This document shows positions 22,200 through 32,198 of a stretch of 64,000 bases of DNA, piece after piece. The notes beneath the pieces are model-generated. The model was given only the letters and a program-made list of their open reading frames with translations. It was not told the DNA's origin and did not search any database. The translations under genes were made by a program, and so were the position numbers. Origin of the DNA: Monosporascus cannonballus (taxonomy: Eukaryota > Ascomycota > Sordariomycetes > Xylariales); NCBI GenBank assembly GCA_004154925.1, contig QJNS01000009.1, forward strand, positions 372,001 through 436,000, read 5' to 3'. Every line of letters begins with the position of its first letter. The first letter of the stretch is position 1.

Positions 22200-22617
22200 T
22201 TTAATAAATCTGTTATATATTTACCTGGAGATATAAGCAATATCCGAAATAAGGTTTTGATTTGTAAGTAATAATAAGGCGAAAAATAATTTAATAATTT
22301 ATTCGTTAAAAAGATTTAAAGATTTTTCCCTTAATTAAAAAACGATACAGTTACCTTTTAATTAAGAGCTTAAATTAATAACTAAAAAACAAAACTAAAT
22401 AAATATTATTTACATAAAAAACCGATTTATTATATATCCTAATTCCTAAAGTAAGTATATCGTGGATCTATGTAATCTATATAATCTAATTAAATCATTT
22501 AGATTAACTAGATCACTTAAAAAGCCAAGTTTTCCTATCCGGAGTTTTCCCGTAACAGGTTCGCACTAGGCCTCATAAGTAGGTCTCTTCGAAACAGGAA
22601 CCCCTGTTCCTGTAACA
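22200..22617 (-). repeat. Gypsy-2 5' LTR (right copy)
   Basis: Plus strand ends CTGTAACA at 22617, followed by ATTAC. Near the outer end CAGGAAC and GTTCCTG form a 7-bp stem around a 4-base loop (22595-22612). The inner part is strongly AT-shifted, the outer 150 bp little changed. Confidence 0.9.
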
Positions 22618-25600
22618 ATTACTTAAAGAAATAAAACATAAAGAAATTGGCATTAAAAATATAACGTATTGTTATTATTATTAAAGCGAAATTAAAGTAA
22701 TCAAATAACGATTGAAAAAAAATAAAGAAAAATAATTTAAAAAATTAAAACATTTAATTAATATAGTATTATAATATTATAGATATAAGTAGCTTTTCAA
22801 AAAAAGGCTTAATACGAAATTATCAGAATATAACGAATAAGATTATGAAATAATTTATAAAAAAGGATTTTCGATAAAGTTTTACCTTATTTACAACCTT
22901 AATAGAAATAAATTACGTATTTTCAAAAAAAACCTAAAATGTCGGCTATAAAAAGGATGGATTTAACTTTCGAAATTACCTACAAGATACACGATATTTT
23001 TCGTACCAAAAAAGGGGACATTACGCCTTATAATTAATTACTAATAATAAAATAATATTATTACCCTTAATTACGGACATAAAAAACCGATTTTACGAAA
23101 CTAAATAATATATAGTATTTAATTTTAAAAATAAATATAAAGTTATTAAAACGAAACAAGAATATAAATAAAGAATAATTTTTAAAACGAAATACGAATT
23201 ATTTAAATATTTAGTTACATTAATAATATTTACGAATATATTAATAACTTTCTAACAAATAATTAATTACGTATTACGAAAATACCTCAATATTTTCGTT
23301 ATTTATTATTTCGACGACATTCTTATTTTTTTTAAAAACAAAAGAATATATATAAAATACGTTCATAAAATTTTGTAAGTTTTATAAAACTTAAAGTTAT
23401 TTGTTAACGCGGAAAAAAGTTAATTCCATAAACAGAAAATAAAATATTTAAAATATATTATTATTTCAGAATATATCAAAATATATTCCAAAAACATCGC
23501 TGTAATTACAAAATAATAAATACTAACTACGGTTAAAAAGGTATAAACATTCTCTAGATTCGCTAATTACTACAAAAGGTTTATTCGAAATTTTAATAAA
23601 ATTATTATATTTTTAACGAATTTTAGGAAAAAAAGTTTCAATAAACGCCAAATACGGAAAAGGTATTTTAAAATATTAAGGATACGATTACTAGCGAATT
23701 AATATTAATTATGTATAATTTAAACCGTTTTCTTAAGCTAAAAACCGATATTTCGGATTACGTATTAAACGTAATAATCGGATAACGAAATAATTTAAGC
23801 AAATTATATCTTATTATATTTTTTTCGTATAAATTAAAATGAATCGAAGTTAATTACGGCATCTCAAATAAAGAATTTATAGTTATTATTATGGTATTTC
23901 GAAATTTTAGACACTTTTTAAAGGGAAATTTGTACTAAATTAAGGTTTATACGGATCATCAAATATTTACTCGATTTATTACAATTAAGGAATTTACAGA
24001 ACGATAATTAAGATATGCAGAAAAATTGGCGAACTTCGATTTTGTTATTATTTATAAAAAAATTGAGAAAACGGCAAAGTAAATATTTTAAATAAACGAT
24101 TAAACCTTAAGGAAAAATTAATTAAAATTAACCATACAATTTTAATACCATTATAAAAGAATATTTATATTTATAACAAACTGAAATAATTCGGGCCACA
24201 TCTTTAAATATATATTAAAAGGTTTAACAATATAATAACGATTTTCTAAAGCATTAAAAAAATAAATAAGATATAAGTTTTTAAAAAATACTAAAAGGAT
24301 TTAATACATAAAATATACGAATATTAATTACATAAATATTTAAAAATTTATAAAACCTTAAAATAACTTTAACGTATATATTCTTTTCCTAGAATAAAAT
24401 TAACAATATAAAAAGTTATATGGTAATGCGATATTTGCGCTAAAATAAAGGTTCGATGACATAAGCCATATAGAAAATCATACCCATTATTAATTACAAA
24501 GCAATTATAATACTTAATTATATTTAATTTTATTACCAAACTTTTTATGTTAAAAAAGTTAATTATAAGAATATATTACGATAAAATTTTAGTAATCGTT
24601 ATCCGATTTACGGAATTTTCATATTTTTTATTATATTGTAAAGATATAAACGCCGAATAATTAATTCATATTCTTTTAAATATATTTTTAGCATATACGG
24701 ATTATTAATAACCATTATTTTAAATAAAAGATTAACATTCGTATCAAAGTTTTAATAAGGCCTTATAATACAAATCGGCCTAAATTGCAAATTATCTAAT
24801 ACTTTTAGATTTTAGATAAATAAATAAATTAAACGAATAAACCAAATTTTAAAAGCTTATTTACGATATTACATTAATTATTTATAAATTAACTAAATTG
24901 AAAAATTATTGATTACATAATTAACTTATAATATTAATTACCATGAAAATATTAAAATAATACTTGCGAATATAAACTTTAGTTTTATTCTAAAAGTTTA
25001 GAAAAAAGCATATAATAATAGCCTAATTAATATTAAAATAATTTTTATTTTAAAATAATTATGACAGTTATATTAAAAAATAAAAATAAAATTGGAATTC
25101 GTACGGAACCAGATAAATAAATATTATAACTAAAAGAAAATAAAGAAAACCAATTTTCGAAAAAGGGGAAATAATTTTCCTTATTACAAAAAATATTCAA
25201 ATAAAAAAACTTAACAAAAAACTCGATTTAAAATATATCGGTCGATATAAAATCGCTAAGAGAATTTCAGAAAATAATTACCAATTAAAATTTTTACTAA
25301 AAGTTAAACTTTATTAAATTTTTTATGCTGTTTTACTTTCGTCAGTAGCAGATATAATTAAAATATATACGGCATAAAACGATATAGAAGTAAAAAATAA
25401 ATAAATATACGAAATAAAAAAGATTTTCGACAGACGAAAATAAAATAAATTTATTTAATATCTAATTAAGTAAAAAAAGTATCCGGATTCCGAAAATACC
25501 TAAGAACCCGTTAAAATTCTTATTAGCACCTAACGTCTATTAAAAAACTTTTACCAATAACGACGAGCACGTTTTAATTAATGACTAACCAATTAATAAC

Positions 25601-25659
25601 CGGGATATCGGGCTAATCGGCCGCAGCCTATGCTAACGTAATAGCCGTAACGGCGGTCT

Positions 25660-26146
25660 TTAGCTATTTTTGTTTTTTTTTTCGAAACGCTCAAATTTTT
25701 TTATTGTTTCCCCACCTTAAATATTGCGACGAAACATTTTAATTTTATGTTAGCGGAAAAAAATATTGTTTTCGTAAACGGCTTAAACGACCAAATAACT
25801 TATTAAAATATTATTAAGCTTTTAAAAATTCTTTTTCGGCAACACGTTCCTTTAACTTTAAACGGTTTTTTTCGGCAACCAATTTCCGGTATTTAAATTC
25901 GGAAGGATTAAAAAGATTATAAAAACTTTTATAAGTAATACAAAAAACATATTTCTTTAAATTACGATAAATTTTATAAATTTTATTCTTAGATTTGCAG
26001 CGAAAATAAGAAACGTTTAAGGACATAATAAAATTAAAACGGTTAATTCGTTTTGAAAAAAAGAAAACGTTAATACGTTTGCGAAATTTGGACTTTTTCA
26101 TATAACCCGATATAATAAGTATAAAAAAGGGAAGGTTATTTACCAA
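25660..26146 (-). pseudogene. Gypsy-1 opposite-strand frame: cysteine cluster plus charged helix
   Basis: On the strand opposite to gag-pol, just before the 3' LTR, 110 codons stay open (25814-26146) and similar sequence continues past one stop. Seen: YFRCKSKNKIYKIYRNLKKY, then VFCITYKSFYNLF, then the charged EFKYRKLVAEKNRLKLKERV and AEKEFLKA. Homologous frames at 51090-51600 and 60375-60725 keep different cysteines, so the ancestral pattern looks like CX2CX6C plus CX2C. The function is unknown. Confidence 0.6.
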
Positions 26147-26205
26147 AAATTAACAAACGAATAATATGATCTTTAAGAACAAAAATCCTAGGAAAAAGGA
26201 AATCG

Positions 26206-26621
26206 TATTATAACCTAACGGTTTTAGCTCTTGGAAACGGTCGGGATTTTGTACAGTCAAATCCCAACCCAGCTAAAAAGTCACGTAATTAGTTTAAAGG
26301 ATTTAAGGGCCCTAATTAGTTAAAAAGGTTTAAGCCGGTTAAGCACCAGAAAAGACTTAAAGGAGCTTAAGGAAACTTAACCAGAAAAATACCGTTAAGC
26401 CGTAATAAGCATTTTGAGCCAGGATATAGATATATACGCTTATTAATTCCATAGTTTAAATAGTTTCAGTTTGCAATATAACATCGTTATCCAAGATACC
26501 TTTGGAATTACGAAACGTAACACGATTATTGCATCTATTACTTAGATTCCCACGATACTCCTGCCAACATAAACCCGTACGACTCAGGTTTAATAGTTGG
26601 TTAAACCGCCTAGCCGTTACA
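26206..26621 (+). repeat. Gypsy-1 3' LTR
   Basis: Begins TATTATAACCTAACGG and ends GCCGTTACA. Compared with 12557-12970, its start carries the RIP changes and its end keeps the original CA/TG pairs. A purine run (GGAAAAAGGAAAT) directly precedes it as polypurine tract. Confidence 0.87.
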
Positions 26622-26626
26622 CTATA

Positions 26627-27500
26627 TTTTCAGGTATTAGGACCTGACGTTATATTATTAGATTACAAAAGTTTTATTGGAAAGTTTCATCATTAACTCT
26701 ACCTTTAAGGTCGTTTAGGGATAAAGGTATAAATACGGTAAAGGAAAAAAAATAAGAACGAAACAAGAGTAACAGTTTTTCGTTATTAGGCGACGCCTGG
26801 GATAAATTAATATTTCCTAGGCTTTCTTCAGACTTAAAATAACGTTCTAAAGGTTTAGTAACCTGACGAACCTTTGATACTGTTAAAGCTTTAAGGGCTT
26901 AATTAAGCCATTTGCTATTATGGCGTTAATAGGCGTTTATTCGATCCTTATTTTTTTTGTTACATAAATTTAGCAAAGTTAGTAATTATGGATATTTACG
27001 TATTTTAATTTTATAATTAGGCGTATAGTTTTTTTAGTGATTAACTATATCGTTTATTTATTGTCCACCTAGATAATTAGGTTTTTTTTAAACTTTAAGC
27101 TAATAATCTTAAATAACCTTAATATAAATATGATTTCCTTAACGGTTTATACTAAAGTTAATAACTTAATTTCCGTGCTCGAAATAATAACTATATTTTA
27201 TTTATTAACCTTTTATACGATACAGTTATCGAAAAATGATAATACGAATTCCTGAGAACTTTTTCGGTCGGGGTTATTTACGAAAAAAACGTTATTCGCA
27301 TATAGAAACGATTATACATTAAGATTTTCGTTATTTCCGAATTCTAGGGCTAGGGTACCCATGGAATAAACGTACAAAATAGCCTTATTAATAACGTTAA
27401 AATACGTAAGGTTTGGAGGTTTGCAATATCGGGATAAATAAAAAACAGCTTTAGCTAAATCCGGGAGAATGGCGATAGTTCCGTATAATAAGTTTCTGAC
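26627..27500 (-). pseudogene. Copia-1 RNase H and 3' coding end
   Basis: Minus-strand frames read LAKAVFYLSRYCKPPNL, INKAILYVYSMGTLALEFG and NNPDRKSSQEFV, the RNase H region of copia polyproteins, and farther on a VTKPLERYF-like end. Several in-frame stops. Confidence 0.7.
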
Positions 27501-29379
27501 TTTTTTAAAATATAATTTCCTAAACGTTGTTAACGTTTCACCTTAATACTTTTTAAAATGTTTTTATTTAGGGACTTTAAAATAACGTTTTTTAAGTTTA
27601 GATAATTCGAAACGTATATATAATTTTTTCCAATAAATATCCTATAATAACTATAACTTCCTAGTTACGTAATTTTACAAAATACGTATTTTAAGGAACT
27701 ATTATAAATTCATTAAGTCGTTAATATAAAAAAAAAGTTATATTCGTTTTGCAAGTAATTTTTTAATACGTATTATATCGCGAATCCTATATATTATAGC
27801 TATATCGTTATCTTAAACGAATAACGTTAACCAGCTATTAGTTATAATATATAGGTTATTTAAAATGGATTTTAATTCCAGTTTTTTTAATTTTGCCGTT
27901 AAGTATCGTTATTATAGGAATAATAATTGTCTTAAGCCGTATAAGGCTTTTTAAAACTTTAAATAAAAGCCCGGATATACAAATCCTTATAAAAAAAATA
28001 CGTATATTAATTTGTCGAAATCGTTATATAAAAATATGTTGACGGTATTAAGTTAACGAAGTTTAACATTAAATTGGGCTATAATAGTTATAAATATACG
28101 GAAAAGCCTATCTGCTAATATAAAACCATAAACATTAAAGTTCTTATAGTGCTAAAAGTTGTTACGGATAATAATTTTAACCTTAAATTTTTGAAATACC
28201 CCGTATTTATTAAATTTATATATAAATATTTATATTAACGGAAGAATACCGTTAAAATTTCCGTTTTAAATCGCCTTTTATAATAGAATAATAGTAATTA
28301 ATCGCTCTATTTAATACATCTGATTTTATTTTTTTAACGTAATTACTTTTTAATTTTTAACGTACTTATATTACATAGCTTTTTGTTAATTTTTAGGAAT
28401 AACCAAAAACTTAATACGATATAGGTAATTAAACTTAATTATAATCGAAAAAATAACCTTAAAAGCAGTTAAATACGTATTATGTTTTTCGAATTCCAAC
28501 ATATAATTAGTATTAGCCGAAAGTGGCGTTTTTTTCCGTTTCGCGTTCCGGAATGGATAATAACTAATTAATTTAAAAAATTTAATTCGGTATAGCGTTA
28601 CCGTAATTAAAAAAGACCTGGTAATATATTTTAAGCTTTATTTAATAGTAATACGTAATATTGCTGAAGATTTTTTTCGAAAGCTAAAATAGCTTTTGAT
28701 ATAGGTAAATAAGGTTATGCAGTTTTGCGTTCCAAAGTGTCCGTTTTATTAGGGATACGGTTGGGGTTTTTTTCGGAATTATTACTAATTGTCAAATTAA
28801 AGGAATATTTGTTAAAATACGAGTTATGGGCTTTATTAGCTTTTAGCCCTTTAACTTTTTGTAAAGTTTCTTAATTAGGAAAATTTATAGCTATTACGAT
28901 GGTATCGTAAATAACTTTTTTAAGTTCGTTTTGCTTTACCGATTTATTTATCCCCTAAGCGATATTTATTTTTTTAAAAACTATTACTGAAAATAATTTT
29001 AAACGTCTTTAAGAAAGTTGTTGCTATAGGTGGAATAAGGATACTATCGATTTAGTCGTTCAGTTTTGCGATTTCGAACGAAAGTTTCTTTTGTTCTCCC
29101 TAATATTTTTTCGTTTCGTTAAAGATAATATCTCTAATGGTAATAACGCGTTATTACGAAGGAATTTATATCTAATACATGTTACTATTTACGTATCTTA
29201 CGAAATAATTAATATATGTTTTGGAATTTATTTTCTTTAGGCGTTTTGTACCCCGATAAATAACTTCCGTAAACGTATAAGCTTTTAATCCTAAAAATAC
29301 GATATTTATTACGTTTGCTTCTAGAACTTTTTCGGGAATAGGTATTTTATTTTTTTAATTAATTATTTGTTAAAAACTA

Positions 29380-29850
29380 AGATAAGAGTTTTTAATTTAA
29401 GGCTTAAATAGGTATACGATTAACGATATATATGGTTATTTTTATAGTTTCCGGTCATAGGTTAAAAGGAAAATTATTGATAATAATTAGGTAACGCGCC
29501 TTTATAATAATTATGTCTTTAATGCGTTTTTAAACGTTTGTAAACTTTTTGGTATATGAAGGCGAAAGCTTATAGGAGATATTTATATTAAAAAGTTATT
29601 TTTAGAATTTATTTCCGAAAAAAAGTTTACCATTTAATATAATTAGTTTAACCTTAATAAAAAATGATTTTTTAAAGAATATTATTACGTTTATTAAGGC
29701 GGTTAAAACGTATTTTTTCCGCTTTAAGGTATAACTGATTTTAGTCGTAATAATTAAATAAGTAATAATTAGCGTTTTTATACGCCCGTTAAAAGAGTTA
29801 TTAAATTCGAAAAAATTAATATATATCGTACTAAAAGGTTTAATTTTCAA
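29380..29850 (-). pseudogene. Copia-1 integrase core remnant
   Basis: Minus strand reads KPFSTIYINFFEF and ALINVIIFFKKSF, then farther on IIIKARYLIIINNFPFNL and ITIYIVNRIPI. The spacing fits the copia integrase core, where a DxxGPF-type start precedes an ARxMLxxxxLPxxLW-type helix and a YLxNRxP box. Catalytic acids cannot all be confirmed. Confidence 0.65.
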
Positions 29851-30386
29851 CCGGCTGCCGTCGTAATATCTTTTTCCACGTTTTAACGATTTAATAATCC
29901 TAATATTAAATCGCTAAAAGCAAATAAATCTTTGCTCCGATAATTGCATATACCATTTTTTTAAATGCGCGTAAGCGTAGGTAAATTAGTTTTTGATACC
30001 ATATTATAACGTTTTTTTAAGAGTTTTAAAGGATATGGGAAATTATTGCCGTAAAGCTTTTGCTGTAAAATTAGTTTCGAAAATAAAAATTCCAAAATTA
30101 GGGGTTCCGGAACGAAATTTTCGTTTTCGCTTTTAAGGATAATTTCATCCTTTAAATCGCTTTCGTCCTCCGGAACAATAACGGTAAATTTTTCTTTAGC
30201 CGTTATAAAAATTATTAAACTGATATCGTCGTTATCGATTTTCCGGCATTATTTTAACGTAATATATAATAGGTTAATATTCGATTTAATTAATTTTAAT
30301 TATTTTCGTATTTAACGTCTTAAAATATATAACGTCGGTTTCGTAGTTCTAATAAGTCCTAATTTATTAAAAAAATGAGGGCAAAA

Positions 30387-30608
30387 TTAAGTTAATGTAT
30401 ACCTTAAAAATATATAAATAATTTTTAAAAGGAAAATGTTAAACCTTTTTAACGGTATAATAAGCGTAATTTTTCGTATACCTTTGCTTACGATATCGAG
30501 ATACTTTTTTATGGCTAAAGGTTTTCCGTTAATTTTCAATAAGTATAAATTAAGAAAATTAACCTTGCGATTTCTTATATAAAAGTCGGAACAGGTATTT
30601 AATAACAT
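30387..30608 (-). pseudogene. Copia-1 protease region remnant
   Basis: 73 open codons reading LLNTCSDFYIRNRKVNF and later INGKPLAIKKYLDIVSKG, then FNIFLL. A D(S/T)G-type protease start (here NTC after mutation) followed by NGxxLxIxGxGxV is the copia protease pattern. Confidence 0.65.
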
Positions 30609-31259
30609 AAACCTTTTTAGGTTATGTCCGGTAATAACGTTATTAGCTTATAAACTCGTAAGAAATTTTTAACGAAAAATATTAAAATTAATTAAGGGGC
30701 CGATAGCTTATCGTTATTCTGAATATGTTTAACGGCAGCCTTTAAGGCGTAAATTCCGTTCGATATACATTTATCCTTTTTTTTTAATTTCAGAGTTTTC
30801 GGTTTATCTTAAAGGCTTAACTTTCTTATAAATATAAGGGTATTCGTTAAAGGTATATAACTTTTTATATAAGTATTTTTTCGTTGAATAATTATAGTAA
30901 TTATTGTTATTATTATTACGGCTATTATTATGGTTACTAGCTTTCCTTATTTAAATAGAAATTTTTTTCATTTAAGATGGCCCCGAACGCTTTCCGTAAT
31001 ATCTGTTTTGCGGTAATGCCTTAAGCCTTTCGCAACTTTATATGGCTTCGGAATTATTTTACGAATTTTTGTACTAATAAAAATTTTATAACGTCCTTAT
31101 CCTTAAACATAATTTTTTTATCCTAGCCTTTTAAATAATAAAGAAATTAGGTAAATAAACATTAACAGCTTTTAGAAAATGAAAGTGGCCGTAATATCCG
31201 GCAATAGCTAGGATTTAAAATTCCGCAGTTTTAATATATATTTTCTAGTACGTAAATAA

Positions 31260-31619
31260 TTAAATATTTATCTGGATCTTCTTAGTTTTTAACGTTTGTT
31301 TATATCGAACGTTAATTTCGTAAATCCGAACGTTATTACTAGGTTTAAATTTATTTTTTAAAGCAATTAATTTTTTTCGAAACGTAATTTTTTTCCAATA
31401 TACCTCATAATAATCAAAATAAACGGACTGGTTTAGAAACGTGCTAATTTTAACGAATACCTTTTTTTGGATAATATATAAGGATTGCTTCCTGTTATAT
31501 ACCTTTAGGGCCCTTTCGAATTTCGAATAATTCGAGCCATTTAGAGCATATTTATTAATTACTTTATTCTGGAAGTAATAAGATTTAGGAAAAATCGGCA
31601 TCCTTAGCAAAGGTGGCAT
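31260..31619 (-). pseudogene. Copia-1 gag fragment
   Basis: 119 open codons, including YALNGSNYSKFERALKVYNR and VFVKISTFLNQSVYFDYYEV. The LxGxNYxxW-type motif opens copia gag proteins. The same motif and following residues occur in plus orientation at about 39.04 kb (LKYSKFEKALKA, FFVKVSTFLN), which links the two copia elements. Confidence 0.7.
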
Positions 31620-31952
31620 TTGGGTTACGTTAAGGTTGATATATGCCTACAACATACCAACTTTCGTGTTAACGTGGAATTCGAAAATATTATATTCTTT
31701 AGGGATCCTTTTCCTAAGTAAATACTTAAAAGCGCGCCCTAAAAAGAATTCGTTAGGATTTATTAATTAGGCAATTATGGTTTTAAAAGTAATGCAAAAA
31801 GTAACCGGGCTAAGATAATTAAAAGCGTAACAGTTAAACGATAAATATCCTTGGTAACAGAGTAATAAGTGTACCGCAGGAGCGATAGCGAGGTTCCGAA
31901 TAACTTTAACAGAACGTATATAATAAGTATATCAAAGCGCGGCTAAAAAAAA

Positions 31953-31972
31953 GTGCGGACCGGGCTTATAAC
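31953..31972 (-). promoter_or_regulatory. Copia-1 primer binding site (initiator tRNA-Met anticodon region)
   Basis: Directly inside the 5' LTR the minus strand reads GTTATAAGCCCGGTCCGCAC. GTTATGAGCCC would be the exact complement of GGGCUCAUAAC, the anticodon stem-loop of initiator tRNA-Met, and the single difference is a RIP-type change. Copia-family elements are known to prime from an internal initiator tRNA-Met fragment. Confidence 0.7.
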
Positions 31973-32193
31973 TATAAGACCCTTTATTACATATAAAAAC
32001 ATATATATCTAAAGAAAAGGTATATTAAAGGTTGTATAACCTTTGAAAGGTCCTTTGTAAAAGGTAAAGGTGGTAAACCCTTCTTAAATACATATAAAAA
32101 CTGTGGTAGCCAAGAGGTAATGATACCGGAGTAGCCGAAGCAATTTCCACTAGCTTGTTAGCTAACTAAGCCATGGCGTAGCTAGATTCAACA
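31973..32193 (-). repeat. Copia-1 5' LTR (right copy, 221 bp)
   Basis: Direct repeat of 12133-12353. Its outer (right) end keeps ...GCTAGATTCAACA while its inner end is AT-shifted (TATAAGACCC in place of TGTGAGACCC). Confidence 0.9.
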
Positions 32194-32198
32194 ATGGG

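Larger units (their letters stand above)
15350..22617 (-). mobile_element. Gypsy-2: Ty3/gypsy retrotransposon of a second family, minus strand, nested in Gypsy-1
   Basis: Two 418-bp LTRs (15350-15767 and 22200-22617) and a perfect 5-bp duplication, ATTAC (15345-15349 and 22618-22622), frame a 7268-bp element inserted at the protease/reverse transcriptase junction of Gypsy-1. On the minus strand the order is gag with zinc knuckle YFNYGKKGYFKSEC (20830-20871), protease and linker (DISEYDIILGILWL, within 19412-19648), reverse transcriptase (FDDILIYSE, within 18683-18892), RNase H (about 18.5-18.2 kb), and integrase with a zinc-finger part NCNICNKAKVIRYKPYGLL at about 17.6-17.65 kb and core at about 17.5-17.0 kb. 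Integrase after RNase H gives the gypsy assignment. RIP stops are frequent, so it is inactive. Confidence 0.9.
12557..26621 (+). mobile_element. Gypsy-1: Ty3/gypsy (chromodomain) retrotransposon, plus strand, nested in Copia-1 and split by Gypsy-2
   Basis: LTRs lie at 12557-12970 and 26206-26621. The flanks CCATA and CTATA differ by one C-to-T change, as expected for a RIP-altered 5-bp duplication. Without the Gypsy-2 insert the element is about 6.8 kb. Plus-strand order: gag with a degenerate zinc knuckle (13833-13875), protease (about 14.9-15.3 kb), [Gypsy-2], reverse transcriptase (about 22.9-23.6, with FDDIL at about 23.31), RNase H (about 23.7-24.0), integrase (about 24.3-25.0) and a chromodomain-like end (KWKKYPDSENTWEPVK at about 25.46-25.52). 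An opposite-strand frame precedes the 3' LTR. Heavily mutated by RIP and inactive. Confidence 0.87.
12133..32193 (-). mobile_element. Copia-1: Ty1/copia retrotransposon, minus strand, split by a nested gypsy pair
   Basis: Two 221-bp LTRs (12133-12353 and 31973-32193) are flanked by the perfect 5-bp duplication ATGGG (12128-12132 and 32194-32198). Removing the insert at 12557-26621 leaves about 6 kb, a normal copia length. On the minus strand the order is gag (about 31.6-31.2 kb), aspartic protease (about 30.6), integrase (about 29.85-29.4), reverse transcriptase (about 28.6-27.6) and RNase H (about 27.5-26.8). Integrase before reverse transcriptase defines the copia type. The polypurine tract lies next to the left LTR and the primer site next to the right LTR, which confirms the orientation. 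Every frame is broken by RIP stops, so the copy is dead. Confidence 0.88.
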
